Shown: positions 34,160-44,826, counted from the stretch's first letter. The stretch: DNA of 64,000 nucleotides from Nocardia nova SH22a (GCF_000523235.1 NZ_CP006850.1:1550001-1614000), one strand, 5' to 3'. Program-made: numbers and translations. Notes: generated by a model from the letters alone, not told the origin.

Positions 34160-35530
34160 TTGGATACACGCGAACTGCCGCGGGTGTGCGTCATCGGCGC
34201 CGGGCCCTCGGGGATCAGCGCCGCCAAGCGGCTCGCCGAATACGGCATTCCCTTCGATTGCTACGAAGCCTCCGACGAGGTCGGCGGCAATTGGTACTAC
34301 AAGAATCCGAACGGTATGTCGGCCTGCTATCAGAGCCTGCACATCGACACCTCGAAGTACCGGCTCCAGTTCGAGGATTTCCCCGCCCCCGGACACTGGC
34401 CGGATTTCCCGCACCATTCCCAGCTGTTCGAGTACTTCAAGGACTACGTCGAGCACTTCGGGCTGCGCGAGCACATTCGTTTCAACGCGAAAGTGGTCGG
34501 CGCCGAGCGGGATACGGACGGATTGTGGTCGATCACCACCGAATCCGGCGATACCGAGACCTACGACGCGCTGATCGTGTGCAACGGCCACCACTGGAAT
34601 CCCCGGCTGCCCGACTATCCGGGTGAATTCGACGGTGTCCTCATGCACAGTCACGCCTACAACGATCCGTTCGATCCGGTGGATATGCGCGGTAAGCGGA
34701 TCGTGGTGGTGGGTATGGGCAATTCGGGGCTGGACATCGCCTCCGAACTCTCGCAGCGGTTCATCGCCGAGAAACTGTTCGTGTCGGCACGGCGCGGGGT
34801 GTGGGTGCTGCCGAAGTATGTGAACGGGGTGGCCGCGGACCGCCGTTCCACACCCGCCTGGATGCCGCCGAAATTCGCCCTGAAGGTGCGGCAGCGATCC
34901 ATCCGGAAATTCCTGGGCGCGATGTCCGGATACGGCCTGCCCGACCCGGATCATCTGCCGCTGGAGGCGCATCCCTCGGCGAGCGAGGAATTCCTGCACC
35001 GCGCGGGCTGCGGTGACATCACGGCCAAACCGGCCATCACCCGCCTCGACGGCAAGCGGGTGCACTTCGCGGATGGCAGCGTCGAGGAGATCGATGTCGT
35101 GCTGTGCGCCACCGGATATCACATCAGTTTCCCGTTCTTCTCCGATCCGGCACTGCTGCCCGACGCCGAGAACCGGCTGTCGCTGTACCAGCTGATGATG
35201 AAGCCCGGCATCGACAATCTGTTCTATCTCGGACTGGCGCAACCGCTTCCGACGCTGGTGAACTTCGCCGAACAGCAGTCCAAGTTCGTCGCGGCCTATC
35301 TGAGCGGCCGCTACCATCTGCCGTCCGCGCCGGAGATGGAGACCGCGATGGCGCAGCGGGAGGCGCGGCGCGCGGCTCGCTACTATGATTCGCCGCGCCA
35401 TACCATCCAGATCGAATTCGTGTCCTACGTCGGGGGATTGACGAAGGAATTGGAATTGGGCGGCAAGCGTGCGGCCGCCGCGGGGAATACCTTGCCGGTC
35501 CCGGCTCGCGCCGCGGAGAGCGTCCGATGA
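34160..35530 (+). CDS. flavin-containing monooxygenase (FMO/BVMO superfamily)
   Basis: 456 residues. FAD site GAGPSGISAA near 14-23, NADP site GMGNSG near 185, and the FMO-type fingerprint FDGVLMHSHAY near 157-167 (the class B monooxygenase FxGxxxHxxx[YF] form rather than the BVMO form ending in W). It uses NADPH and O2 to oxygenate a carbonyl or heteroatom. TTG 34160 lies 6 bp after CAGGAGAA. First gene of a tightly packed five-gene operon; resembles MymA in a comparable mycobacterial operon. Confidence 0.9.
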   Translation: MDTRELPRVCVIGAGPSGISAAKRLAEYGIPFDCYEASDEVGGNWYYKNPNGMSACYQSLHIDTSKYRLQFEDFPAPGHWPDFPHHSQLFEYFKDYVEHFGLREHIRFNAKVVGAERDTDGLWSITTESGDTETYDALIVCNGHHWNPRLPDYPGEFDGVLMHSHAYNDPFDPVDMRGKRIVVVGMGNSGLDIASELSQRFIAEKLFVSARRGVWVLPKYVNGVAADRRSTPAWMPPKFALKVRQRSIRKFLGAMSGYGLPDPDHLPLEAHPSASEEFLHRAGCGDITAKPAITRLDGKRVHFADGSVEEIDVVLCATGYHISFPFFSDPALLPDAENRLSLYQLMMKPGIDNLFYLGLAQPLPTLVNFAEQQSKFVAAYLSGRYHLPSAPEMETAMAQREARRAARYYDSPRHTIQIEFVSYVGGLTKELELGGKRAAAAGNTLPVPARAAESVR

Positions 35531-36672
35531 GCAGCGAGGGCCTGTGTCTCGACGAATTCGCCGGGGTACGTGCGGTATTCGATGCGAATCTGGCCTCGGG
35601 CGTGGAGCTCGGCGCATCGCTGTGTGTGGTGCGCGACGGTGAGACGGTGGTGGATCTGTGGGGCGGTTACGCCGACGCGAATCGGGAAAAGCACTGGGGT
35701 GCCGACACTCTCGTCAACGTCTTCTCCGTCACCAAGACCATGACGGCGCTGTCGGCCCTGCTGCTGATCGACCGTGGTGAACTCGACCCGCATCGCCCCG
35801 TCGCCCACTACTGGCCCGAATTCGCCGCGGAGGGCAAGGGCGGCATCGAGATCCGGCATCTGCTCTCGCACACCTCGGGTGTCTCGGGCTGGAATCGGCC
35901 GATCGAGCTGGCCGACATCTACGATGTGGAGGCCGCGGCCGATCGGCTGGCCGCACAGGCGCCCTGGTGGGAGCCCGGCACCGCCTCCGGGTATCACGCG
36001 CTGACCTACGGGCACCTGATCGATGCGGTGATACGCCGCATCACCGGCCGTTCGCTGGGCCGGTTCTTCGCCGAGGAACTGGCGGGGCCACTGGGCGCCG
36101 ACTTCCATATCGGCACCGGCACAGAGCATTTCGATCGCATCGCGACTCTGGTTCCACCGCCGAGGCGGGTAGTGGATCGGACGAAACTCGATCCGGATTC
36201 CATCTCGATCAGGACGCTGACCGCACCGGTTCTCGATATCGCCGCGACCTCCTCGCCCCAGTGGCGGCAGGCCGAGTTGGGTGCGGTCAACGGGCACGGT
36301 AACGCGCGGTCGATCGCGCGAGTGCAGTCGATCGTCTCCGCCGGTGGTGAGGTGAGCGGACGACGCCTGCTGTCGGAGCGCACCCTCGAGCTGATCTTCG
36401 AACAGCACTCCGACGGAGTCGATCTGGCCTTGGGCGTTCCGGTGCGGTTCGGTCTCGGATACGGCCTGTCGCATCCGCGCACCACCGCGGCTCTGCCCGC
36501 CGGGCGGGTGTGCTGGTGGGCCGGATACGGCGGCGCGCTGGTCGTCAACGATCTCGATCGCCGAATCACTGTGGGGTACAGCATGAATCGAATGGGACCG
36601 TCCTTGCTCATCGACGAGCGCGCCGACGCTTGTGTGCGGGCGGTCTACGCGGCGATGGGAGTGTCGGCATGA
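35527..36672 (+). CDS. serine hydrolase, family VIII esterase/class C beta-lactamase fold
   Basis: 381 residues. Nucleophile motif SVTK with Ser67 and Lys70, then Tyr156 in YHALTYGHLIDAVIRRITG, and GYGGALVVN in place of KTG, as in family VIII carboxylesterases (EstB/LipR-like). It probably hydrolyses the ester made by a Baeyer-Villiger-type step, or another ester. ATG overlaps the monooxygenase stop by 4 bp. No signal peptide. Confidence 0.88.
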   Translation: MSSEGLCLDEFAGVRAVFDANLASGVELGASLCVVRDGETVVDLWGGYADANREKHWGADTLVNVFSVTKTMTALSALLLIDRGELDPHRPVAHYWPEFAAEGKGGIEIRHLLSHTSGVSGWNRPIELADIYDVEAAADRLAAQAPWWEPGTASGYHALTYGHLIDAVIRRITGRSLGRFFAEELAGPLGADFHIGTGTEHFDRIATLVPPPRRVVDRTKLDPDSISIRTLTAPVLDIAATSSPQWRQAELGAVNGHGNARSIARVQSIVSAGGEVSGRRLLSERTLELIFEQHSDGVDLALGVPVRFGLGYGLSHPRTTAALPAGRVCWWAGYGGALVVNDLDRRITVGYSMNRMGPSLLIDERADACVRAVYAAMGVSA

Positions 36673-37712
36673 TGCGCGCACTACAGCTGACCGGGCCGGG
36701 CACCCTGGAGATGCGGGAGGTTCCGGTCCCGGAGATCGGGCCGTCGGATCTGCTGTTGAAGGTCGGCGCGGCCGGTATCTGTCATTCGGACTCGTTCGTG
36801 CTCGGACTGCCCTTCCCGCTGCGCGAGGATCCGCTGACCATGGGGCACGAGATCGCGGGCACCGTCGAGCGGGTCGGCAGTCAGGTGGAAGGCCGGTCCG
36901 AGGGGGAGCGGGGGCTGGTGTATCTGTGCTGGTCCTGCGGGGTGTGCCGGGAATGCGTGAGCGGTAACGAGAACGTCTGCCTCGCGGCCGGGCGCACCGC
37001 GATGCCGCCGTGCCCGGGGCTGGGGCCCGACGGCGGGATGGCGGAATACGTTCGGATTCCGGCGAATTCGTTCGTGCCGATCGGTGATCTCGACTTCGCC
37101 GAGGCCGCGCCGCTCGCCGACGCGGCATTGACTCCGTATCACGCGATCCGCGGCGCGGCCGACCAGTTGCGGCCCGGAGCCACCGCCGTCGCGATCGGGA
37201 TCGGCGGGCTCGGACATGTGGCGGTGCAGATCCTGAAGGCCGTCACCGCCTGCCGGATCATCGCCGTCGACATCAGCGCCGAGAAGCTGGACCTGGCGAC
37301 GAAATGCGGCGCCGACCTCACCATGTCGGCCGACGCCACGACCGCCGCGCGGATCCTCGACTGCACCGGCGGCCGGGGCGCGGAGGCGGTCTTCGACTTC
37401 GTCGGCAACGACGCCACCGCGAAACTGGCCGTCGAATCGGTGGCGCCCAACGGCGCCTATCGTATGGTCGGCCTCGACGGCGGCATCCCCGGAATCGACG
37501 CCGGGCCCGCCGGTGGTCCCGGACTGCCGTGGGGCGCCACCGTCCGGAAGTCCTACGGCGGCACCCGAAGTGACCTCTACGCCTCGGTCGCGCTGGCACA
37601 GCGCGGTGCCATCGGGGTCGAGGTGGAACGCTTCGACCTCGCCGAGGGCCCCGCCGCCTTCGAACGTCTCGACCAAGGTCTGATCCGTGGTCGCGCCGTC
37701 CTCATCCCGTAA
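36669..37712 (+). CDS. zinc-dependent alcohol dehydrogenase
   Basis: 347 residues, MDR superfamily. Catalytic zinc ligands in ICHSD and GHE. Structural zinc in [18 protein letters not shown], giving four Cys in the C-x2-C-x2-C-x7-C pattern. NAD(P)-binding GIGGLGHVA near 180. It oxidises an alcohol to an aldehyde or ketone in the operon's pathway. ATG 36669 overlaps the previous stop by 4 bp; a second ATG follows at once. Confidence 0.92.
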   Translation: MMRALQLTGPGTLEMREVPVPEIGPSDLLLKVGAAGICHSDSFVLGLPFPLREDPLTMGHEIAGTVERVGSQVEGRSEGERGLVYLCWSCGVCRECVSGNENVCLAAGRTAMPPCPGLGPDGGMAEYVRIPANSFVPIGDLDFAEAAPLADAALTPYHAIRGAADQLRPGATAVAIGIGGLGHVAVQILKAVTACRIIAVDISAEKLDLATKCGADLTMSADATTAARILDCTGGRGAEAVFDFVGNDATAKLAVESVAPNGAYRMVGLDGGIPGIDAGPAGGPGLPWGATVRKSYGGTRSDLYASVALAQRGAIGVEVERFDLAEGPAAFERLDQGLIRGRAVLIP

Positions 37713-37731
37713 ACCGCAGAAAGTGAACGAT

Positions 37732-39378
37732 ATGACAGCCGCCGCCGACCCCCAGGCGTTCGCCGCCCGGATCACCGCCGACCTCACCGGCCCCGGCGGG
37801 CCGTTCGAGATGGGCGTCGAAGAGGTTCTGGGCGCGCCGATTCCGCTCATGCGCAATCGGCGGCGCAGTATGGCCGACCTGTTCCACGCGGCCGCGGCCT
37901 GGGGCGATCACGACTACCTCGTGACCGCCGACCGGCGCCTCACCTTCGCCGAACACGGCGCTGCCGCAACGGCTCTGGCGCGCGGTCTGGCCGAGCGGTA
38001 CGGCGTCGGCAAGGCCGACCGGATCGGCATTCTCGCCGCGAACACCCCGGAATGGGTGATGACCTTCTGGGCCGCACAGCTGCTCGGGGCCATCCCGGTG
38101 GGATACAACGCCTGGTGGGCGCCGCGCGAGATCGCCTACGGCCTCGAACACACGCAGCCCACGGTGGTGGTCGCGGATGCGAAACGTGCTGCGCTGCTGA
38201 CGGATACCGGCATTCCGGTTCTCACGATGGAATCGGATCTGCCCGCCCTCGTCGCCGACCATCCCGGCCCGGCGCCGGAGGCGGCGATCGACGAGGACGA
38301 TCCGGCCGTCATCCTCTACACCAGCGGCACCAGCGGACGTCCCAAAGGGGTCGTGCACTCACATCGAAATCTGCTGGCGGTCTGCGACTATCACCGCTTC
38401 ACCGATGCCATGATGGTTGCCTTCCGTGGACAGCAACTCGGTTCCGGACCGAGCCCGCGACGCTTCCTGCTCACCTCGCCGTTGTTTCACATCGCGAGCC
38501 TGCACAACCTGATCGTGCCGCGGCTGGCCACCGGCGCGACCGTGGTCATGCATACCGGCAGCTTCGATCCGGACCGGGTGCTGGCGCTCATGGAACGGCA
38601 GCGCGTCACCAACTGGGGTGCGGTGCCGACCATGGTGAGCCGCATGCTCGATTGCGATCTGTCCCGCTACGATCTATCGAGCCTGGTGGCCTTCTCGCTC
38701 AACGCCGCACCGTCCTCACCCGCCTTCCATCAGCGGCTGCGCAGCGAACTGCCGATGGCCGAGGTGGCGCTCACCACCAGTTACGGGCTCACCGAAAGCG
38801 GCACGGCGGCAACGGTTGCCACGCCGCCGGTGCTGGCGGCCTTCCCGGACACCGTCGGGATGCCGATCATCGGGGTGAGTGTCGAGATCCGCGATCCGGA
38901 CAACAAGCCGCTGCCGGACGGAGAAGAGGGCGAGATCTGCGTGCGCAGCCCGTACGTGATGCTCGGCTACTGGAACGATCCCGCCGCCACCGCACAGGCC
39001 ATCGACGCCGAACGCTGGTTGCACACCGGCGATTTCGGCATTCTCGAGCAGGGACGGCTGCGGCTGTCGGGCCGCCGGTCGGATCTGATCCTGCGCGGGG
39101 GCGAGAACGTGTATCCCATCGAGATCGAGAACGCGCTCGACGAACATCCCGAGGTGCTGGAATCGGCGGTATTGGGTGTGCCGCACGACGATCTGGGGCA
39201 GGAGGTGGCCGCGGTCGTGGTCGTCACCGATCCGGGTGCGGTCACCGAGGAACAGTTGCGCGCGTTCACCGCCGAGCGGCTGGCCTACTTCAAGGTGCCC
39301 GCGCGGTGGGTGATCACCGCGCAACCGTTGCCGCGCAATGCCACCGGCAAGGTCGTGCGGCGCGAGATAGAGATCTGA
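37732..39378 (+). CDS. acyl-CoA synthetase (AMP-binding, FadD-like)
   Basis: 548 residues, class I adenylate-forming enzyme. [17 protein letters not shown] near residues 191-207, [49 protein letters not shown] and the catalytic Lys in [12 protein letters not shown] near the C-terminus. It activates a carboxylic acid to its CoA ester, fitting the end of an oxidation pathway from the upstream genes. ATG 37732, 19 bp after the dehydrogenase stop. Confidence 0.93.
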   Translation: MTAAADPQAFAARITADLTGPGGPFEMGVEEVLGAPIPLMRNRRRSMADLFHAAAAWGDHDYLVTADRRLTFAEHGAAATALARGLAERYGVGKADRIGILAANTPEWVMTFWAAQLLGAIPVGYNAWWAPREIAYGLEHTQPTVVVADAKRAALLTDTGIPVLTMESDLPALVADHPGPAPEAAIDEDDPAVILYTSGTSGRPKGVVHSHRNLLAVCDYHRFTDAMMVAFRGQQLGSGPSPRRFLLTSPLFHIASLHNLIVPRLATGATVVMHTGSFDPDRVLALMERQRVTNWGAVPTMVSRMLDCDLSRYDLSSLVAFSLNAAPSSPAFHQRLRSELPMAEVALTTSYGLTESGTAATVATPPVLAAFPDTVGMPIIGVSVEIRDPDNKPLPDGEEGEICVRSPYVMLGYWNDPAATAQAIDAERWLHTGDFGILEQGRLRLSGRRSDLILRGGENVYPIEIENALDEHPEVLESAVLGVPHDDLGQEVAAVVVVTDPGAVTEEQLRAFTAERLAYFKVPARWVITAQPLPRNATGKVVRREIEI

Positions 39379-39420
39379 CCGCGCCCCAGCCCGGGGCCGG
39401 TGGGTGAAAGAGGCACTGTC

Positions 39421-41160
39421 ATGTACGACAGCATCATCAAGGGCGGGACCTGGTTCGACGGTACGGGCGCATCGCCCGCGGTACGCGATGTCGGTTTCCG
39501 GGACGGCCGGGTAGCCGCGGTGTCCACCGAGCCGCTGGACGAAACCGGTTGTGCGACAGTCGTGGACGCCACCGGCAAATGGGTGGTTCCCGGAATGCTC
39601 GACATCCACACCCACTACGACATCGAGGTCCTGCTCGATCCGTCGCTGTCGGAGTCGGTGCGCCACGGCGTCACCACCGTCCTGCTCGGATCCTGCTCGC
39701 TGTCGACCGTCCACGCGGACGCCGAGACCGCGGGCGATCTGTTCGGCCGGGTCGAGGCCATTCCGCGTCGCCATGTGATCGAGGCGGTCGACGGGGCGAA
39801 GACCTGGCGCGGCGCACACGATTACGCGGCGGCACTGGACGCGATGCCCCTGGGGCCGAATGTGGCCGCGTTCCTGGGACATTCGGATATTCGCGCGGCC
39901 GAGATGGGGTTGGACCGGGCCACTCGGGCCGAGGTGAAGCCGACCTCCGGCGAGCTCACCGCCATGCGCCGCCATGTGGCCGAGGCCTTGGACGCCGGAT
40001 TCGTCGGGATGTCCTCGCAGCAGTTGTTGTTCGACAAACTCGACGGTGAGATCTGCCGGTCCCGCACCCTGCCCTCCACCTACGCCACCCTGCGCGAACG
40101 GCATCAGCTCAATGCGATTCTGCGGCAGTATCGGCGGGCGCTGCAGGGAGGTCCGGATGTGGCGCATCCGCAGAGTCTGCTCGCGATGGCGCTGTCGAGT
40201 CTCGGGATGGGGCAGCCGCCGTTGAAGGTGAGCCTGCTCTCGGCGGCCGATATCAAGGCGATTCCCTTGGTGGCACATGTCTTTCCGGCGCTGGCGCGGG
40301 CGATCAACGCACTCGGCGGGGATTTCCGGTTCCAGCATCTCCCCGTGCCGTTCGAGGTGTACGCGGACGGGATCGATCTGGTGATCTTCGAGGAATTCGG
40401 TTCCGGCGCAGCGGCTCTGCATCTGGCGAATCAGCTCGATGATCGGCATCGCATGTTGCAGAGCGAGAGCTACCGCCGCCAGTTCCGCAAGGACTACGAC
40501 CGGAAGTTCGGCCCGCGTGTCTGGCACCGGGACTTCTTCGACGCAGAGATCGTGGAGTGCCCGGACGAGTCGGTGATCGGCAAGACCTTCGGGCAGGTCG
40601 GGGCACTGCGCGGCGGTGTGCACCCGGTGGACGCCTTCCTGGATCTGGTGGTGGAGTACGGAACCAAGGTGCGCTGGCGCACCACGATCTCGAATCATCG
40701 GCCGCGCGTGCTTGACCGGTTCGCCACCGATCCCGGTATGCAGCTGGGCTTTTCGGATGCGGGCGCGCACCTGCGCAATATGGCCTTCTACAACTTCGGG
40801 CTGCGGCTGCTGCGCCGGGTGCGCGATGCGCAGCGGGCCGGGCGGCCGTTCATGACGATCGAGCACGCGGTGCACCGGCTGACCGGGGAACTGGCCGACT
40901 GGTACGGACTCGACGCCGGGCATCTGCGGGTCGGTGACCGGGCCGACGCGGTGGTGATCGATCCGAACGCACTCGACGCGCGGCTCGAGCGGTACACCGA
41001 GCAGACCGTGCCCTACTACGGCAATCTGTCGCGGATGGTGAACCGCAACGACGAGACGGTGAGTGCCGTATTCGTCGGCGGGCGTTACGTTTTCGGCAAC
41101 GGTGTGGCGGCGCCCGGGTTCGGGACGGAGCGTTTCGGGCGGTTTCTCCCGGCGGCATAG
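39421..41160 (+). CDS. N-acyl-D-amino-acid deacylase-like amidohydrolase
   Basis: 579 residues of the D-aminoacylase/dihydroorotase-like amidohydrolase group. IIKGGTWFDGTGA at the N-terminus, HTHYD (metal HxH) near 61-65, GCSLSTVHAD, late Asp in FSDAGAHLRNMA near 443-454, and a C-terminal composite sheet with VGDRADAVVIDP. A Cys near 77 (LGSCSLS) matches the metal-bridging Cys of D-aminoacylase. Last gene of the operon. It would release an amino acid or amine from an N-acyl or amide substrate; the true substrate is unknown. Confidence 0.88.
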   Translation: MYDSIIKGGTWFDGTGASPAVRDVGFRDGRVAAVSTEPLDETGCATVVDATGKWVVPGMLDIHTHYDIEVLLDPSLSESVRHGVTTVLLGSCSLSTVHADAETAGDLFGRVEAIPRRHVIEAVDGAKTWRGAHDYAAALDAMPLGPNVAAFLGHSDIRAAEMGLDRATRAEVKPTSGELTAMRRHVAEALDAGFVGMSSQQLLFDKLDGEICRSRTLPSTYATLRERHQLNAILRQYRRALQGGPDVAHPQSLLAMALSSLGMGQPPLKVSLLSAADIKAIPLVAHVFPALARAINALGGDFRFQHLPVPFEVYADGIDLVIFEEFGSGAAALHLANQLDDRHRMLQSESYRRQFRKDYDRKFGPRVWHRDFFDAEIVECPDESVIGKTFGQVGALRGGVHPVDAFLDLVVEYGTKVRWRTTISNHRPRVLDRFATDPGMQLGFSDAGAHLRNMAFYNFGLRLLRRVRDAQRAGRPFMTIEHAVHRLTGELADWYGLDAGHLRVGDRADAVVIDPNALDARLERYTEQTVPYYGNLSRMVNRNDETVSAVFVGGRYVFGNGVAAPGFGTERFGRFLPAA

Positions 41161-41185
41161 GGCAGAGCCGCCGGTTCCGCCGCGG

Positions 41186-42466
41186 TCAGGTGAGGGTGTC
41201 GAGTTTGCGGCGCAGGACGGTTCGTTCGCCGTCGTTTCCGCACAGCTCGATCGCCCGCTCCCATTCGGCGCGCGCCTGCTCGGTCCGGCCCAGGCGGGCG
41301 AGCAGTTCGCCTCGAACCGTCGGCAGGAGTTGGGAATTCGGGAGGGCGCCGTCAGCGCTCAGGCGGTCCACGATCTCCAGTCCTGCGGCGGGACCGTCCG
41401 CCATCGCCACCGCGACGGCACGGTTCAGCTCGACCACCGGTGAGGGCGCGATCCGGTTCAGCGCCTCGTAGAGATCGACCACACGCGGCCAATCGGTGTC
41501 GGCCACCGAGGGCGCGACGGCATGACATTCGGCGATCGCCGCCTGCACGCCGTAGGCGCCGAGCCCGCGCCCGACCTTTCCGGCCTGGACCAGCGCGGCC
41601 CGCCCGCGCCGGATCGCCGACCGGTCCCAGCGGCGGCGGTCCTGATCCTCGAGCAGAATCGGCTCGCCCTCGGGACCGGTGCGCGCCGGGAACCGGGCCG
41701 CGGTCAGCTCCAGCAGTGCGAGCAGGCCGTGGACCTCGGGTTCGCCGGGGACCAGCCGCGCCAGTATCCGCGCCAGCCGCTGCGCCTCCCCGGCCAGATC
41801 GAAGCGGATCACCTCCGGACCCGAACTCGCCGAGGACCCTTCGGTGAAGATCAGATAGATCACGCTGAGCACCGAACCCAGTCGCCGCCCCCGATCTGCG
41901 GCCGTGGGGATCGCGAACGGAACATTCTCCGCCGCAAGGGTTTTCTTCGCCCGGGTGATCCGCGCCTGCACAGTGGCCGCCGGAACCAGGAAGGCCCGCG
42001 CTATCTCGTCACTGGTGAGACCGCCGACCACCCGCAACGTCAGCGCCACCCTGGCCTCGCGGGACAGCACCGGGTGGCAGGCGGTGAAGATCAACGCCAG
42101 CACATCGTCGTCGATACGATCGGGATCCCACAGCGGATCGGTCCGGGCGGGCCCGGAAGCCGTTGCGCCCGCGGCGATGCCGCCCTCACCGAGTTCGTGG
42201 GCGAGGGCGGCATACCGTTCGTCGAGGGCACTGCGACGGCGGAAGGCGTCGATGGCGCGGCGGCGTCCCACCGTGAGCAGCCAACCGGCCGGATTTCGCG
42301 GTGTGCCCGCCCGCGGCCAGGTCACCAGCGCCTCTGCCAGCGCCTCCTGGGCCAGATCCTCCGCGAGCGCGAAATCGCCGGTGTAGCGGGCGAGCGCGCC
42401 GACGATGTGCGCCGACTCGATCCGCCACACCGCGGCGACGGCCTCGCGCCCGCCCGGATCGGCCAT
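41186..42466 (-). CDS. ECF sigma factor of the DGPF-linked type (ECF42-like)
   Basis: 426 residues: sigma region 2 (about 1-80, DFALAEDLAQEALAEALVTWP), region 4 (about 120-180, LRVVGGLTSDEIARAFLV) and a long C-terminal DUF6596/TPR-like domain (PVVELNRAVAVAMADGPAAGLE; LGRTEQARAEWERAIEL), as in ECF42 sigma factors, which lack an anti-sigma factor. It follows the DGPF/YCII gene after 16 bp, its usual partner and probable target. ATG 42466, with GTG 42469 just before it. Confidence 0.9.
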   Translation of the reverse strand: MADPGGREAVAAVWRIESAHIVGALARYTGDFALAEDLAQEALAEALVTWPRAGTPRNPAGWLLTVGRRRAIDAFRRRSALDERYAALAHELGEGGIAAGATASGPARTDPLWDPDRIDDDVLALIFTACHPVLSREARVALTLRVVGGLTSDEIARAFLVPAATVQARITRAKKTLAAENVPFAIPTAADRGRRLGSVLSVIYLIFTEGSSASSGPEVIRFDLAGEAQRLARILARLVPGEPEVHGLLALLELTAARFPARTGPEGEPILLEDQDRRRWDRSAIRRGRAALVQAGKVGRGLGAYGVQAAIAECHAVAPSVADTDWPRVVDLYEALNRIAPSPVVELNRAVAVAMADGPAAGLEIVDRLSADGALPNSQLLPTVRGELLARLGRTEQARAEWERAIELCGNDGERTVLRRKLDTLT

Positions 42467-42482
42467 CACCCGGCCCGGCCGA

Positions 42483-42902
42483 TCAGAGCTGGCCGTTCGC
42501 CTCGCGCCACGCCCGCTCCTTCTGCACCCAGATGTTGTCCTGCGGGAACTCGTCGATCGACGGAACCCGCCGGACCTCGGTCTTGCACCCCTTGGCGATC
42601 ACCGGCATCCGCTTCGCCCACTCGACGGCCTCCTCCTGGGAGGCCACCTCGAGAATGTAGAACCCGCCGAACAACTCCTTGGTCTCACCGTACGGACCAT
42701 CGGTGACCACCGGCGGCTCGGAATCGTAATCGACCACAACCCCCTGCGCCGCGTCCTCGAGCCCCTCGGCCGCCAGCAGCACCCCGGCCCGGATCAACTC
42801 GTCGTTGAACTTACCCATCGTCTCGAGCACGGTGTCGAAATCGACATCCCCCATACTCGCGAAGGACTCGTCGGTGGCGCGCATGATCAGCATGTACTTC
42901 AT
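42483..42902 (-). CDS. YCII-related/DGPF-domain protein
   Basis: 139 residues. MKYMLIMRATDESFA at the start, TDGPYGETKELFGGFYILEV with the DGP motif in the centre, and RRVPSIDEF at the end. Ferredoxin-like fold, function unknown. In many actinobacteria it is encoded beside an ECF42 sigma factor that controls it. ATG 42902 behind AAGGAGA. Confidence 0.92.
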   Translation of the reverse strand: MKYMLIMRATDESFASMGDVDFDTVLETMGKFNDELIRAGVLLAAEGLEDAAQGVVVDYDSEPPVVTDGPYGETKELFGGFYILEVASQEEAVEWAKRMPVIAKGCKTEVRRVPSIDEFPQDNIWVQKERAWREANGQL

Positions 42903-43040
42903 GGTGTGTCTCCTTCGTAGCAGCGGTCCCGTCCGGACCTTCCACTCGGAGGTCGAACGGGAGCCCCCGTGAATCGACACGGCGGCCGGAATTTTTCGAA
43001 ATTTCTGTCCGGATCGCATTCTTGCAGGCAGCGGGTGCCG

Positions 43041-43556
43041 CTATCCCTTGTTCGATATCCGCAGGGCCCAGCCGAGTACGCCCAGGGCGGCGGTGTTGGC
43101 CAGGGCACGGGCGATGTTGAGGGTTACCCAGGGGCCCTCGAATTGCTGGCGCAGGGCGGCGAAATCGCCTGAGGAGGTATCGGCCAGGGCGTTGTTCAGG
43201 GGTACGTTGCCGCCGGAGGTGATGAGGAAACTGATCACGTTCAGGGCCAGGGCGATCAAGACCCACCAGAGTACGGTGCGCTGGTCGGTGCGCCAGTAGA
43301 GCACGGCGGCCAGGCCGGTGAGGGCGACGGAGCCGAGGAAGCTGAGCATGAACATCGGGTTGACGATGACGGTGTTGATCCGGTTCATCACATCCACGAA
43401 GGTGCGGTCGTCGAGCTGGCGCAGGGCGAGCATGACCGAGCTGGCGTAGGCGTAGAAGACTCCTGCCAGCAGGCCGGTGGTGACGGTGGCGCCGATCAGG
43501 GAGGCGGTGGCGAATCCGGAGGTGGTGGAAGTGGCGGTGGCGGTTGTCGCTGTCAT
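43041..43556 (-). CDS. DUF1772 membrane protein (second copy)
   Basis: 171 residues, four membrane helices, signature SGGNVPLNNALAD near residues 100-112. Same family as the gene at 20117-20644. The Thr/Ala-rich N-terminus (MTATTATATSTTSGF) is low-complexity. Upstream frame continuation to 43613 is Arg/Cys-rich and unlikely. No adjacent TetR gene here; function unknown. Confidence 0.82.
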   Translation of the reverse strand: MTATTATATSTTSGFATASLIGATVTTGLLAGVFYAYASSVMLALRQLDDRTFVDVMNRINTVIVNPMFMLSFLGSVALTGLAAVLYWRTDQRTVLWWVLIALALNVISFLITSGGNVPLNNALADTSSGDFAALRQQFEGPWVTLNIARALANTAALGVLGWALRISNKG

Positions 43557-43665
43557 GAACCAAGTACATCGGGAATCGGTGAGCGTTCCCATGGTTGTGA
43601 AGCTCGCCTGCATACGCGAGCGTCTACGGCCCCGCGCCGTGACCGAGGGTCACGGCGCTGGACCG

Positions 43666-44826
43666 TCACAGGTATCCGCCGTCGCCTGCCATCGGCGAAG
43701 CCGGTTCGGCCTGGATGCGAGACCTGTTGTCGCGCAGTTCGATCAGTTCCGCGAGTGACATTCCCTCGGCGGAGATCGGGTGCGGCGGTGCGTCCGGCAT
43801 CTCGCGCGCCAGCCATGCCGTCGCCTCGGTGGGGGACAGGCGGCCGACCTCGAGCTGCGCCAGGCACCGTCCCGGCCGCACAACCGCCGGGTGCAGGCGG
43901 GACAGGTTCTCGTTGGTGGTGATGGCCACCAGTACGTCCCGGCCCTGGCCGAGCATGCCGTCGGTCAGGTTCAGCAGGCGCGAAAGGCCCTGTCCGGTGG
44001 TCTCTTTCGCGGAACCGCGGATCAGCTCGTCGCAGTCCTCCAGGACCAGCAGGCGCCAGCGGCGCTTGGACTCGTCGTAGGTGTCGACGCCGATGGCGAC
44101 TTCCATCAGGTAGCCGGGGTTGGCGAACAGCGACTCGGGGTCGAGGACACAGTCGACCTGACACCAGTCCGACCACTCGCGGGCCAGCGCTCGCAGGGCG
44201 GAGGTCTTGCCGGTGCCCGGCGGACCGTGCAGCAGCACCAGCCGCCCGCGCACGTCCTCGGCGCGCACCGCCATCAACCGCTGGATGGCCGCACCCACCT
44301 CGGTGCCGTAGTTGCCGGTGATCTCCGGCCACGACGCCGCCGAGATCGTGCGCACCCGCCGATTCGGGCCGTGAGCTCCGTTGTGCCAGAAGCCCATCGA
44401 CACCTGGGCCGCGTCGGCCTCCGGTTCCGCGGTGGCATCGGCGGAGCAGGTTGCGATCACCTCGCGGGCCAATTCCTCGGTGACCGCGGTGACATCGAGG
44501 TTGGCGCTGCCGTTACCGCGCCGGACCACGCGCAGGGTCCAGCCCGGCCCTGCCGCCAGGGACGTCCGGGTGCCGTCGTCGTCGACGGTGCGCAGCACGC
44601 GGGCGTCGGCCGGGCGCAGCGGTGCGTCGGGCTTCACATGCTCCAATTCCGCTGCGACCGCATGTGGTTGGCTGCCGTCCAGATACGGCGTGAGCGCCAG
44701 CGCGTCGATCACATCGCGTGGGCTGTCCGCATCGTCGACGTTCATCACCCACGAGAGCGCCCCGGCCGCGGCGGCCGGTGACTCCTCGCGACCGATCAGC
44801 CTGAGGCGTTCCTGGGTCGGATTCAT
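43666..44826 (-). CDS. DUF5925 domain AAA ATPase
   Basis: 386 residues. The N-terminal part (about 1-170) is DUF5925-like (VDDADSPRDVIDALALTPYLDGSQ). The AAA domain has Walker A GPPGTGKT near 201-208, Walker B LLVLEDCDELI near 262-272, sensor 1 TTNEN, and Arg in PAVVRPGRC. A single-ring chaperone or remodelling ATPase in fold; partner unknown. ATG 44826. It stands alone between two leftward transcripts. Confidence 0.85.
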   Translation of the reverse strand: MNPTQERLRLIGREESPAAAAGALSWVMNVDDADSPRDVIDALALTPYLDGSQPHAVAAELEHVKPDAPLRPADARVLRTVDDDGTRTSLAAGPGWTLRVVRRGNGSANLDVTAVTEELAREVIATCSADATAEPEADAAQVSMGFWHNGAHGPNRRVRTISAASWPEITGNYGTEVGAAIQRLMAVRAEDVRGRLVLLHGPPGTGKTSALRALAREWSDWCQVDCVLDPESLFANPGYLMEVAIGVDTYDESKRRWRLLVLEDCDELIRGSAKETTGQGLSRLLNLTDGMLGQGRDVLVAITTNENLSRLHPAVVRPGRCLAQLEVGRLSPTEATAWLAREMPDAPPHPISAEGMSLAELIELRDNRSRIQAEPASPMAGDGGYL

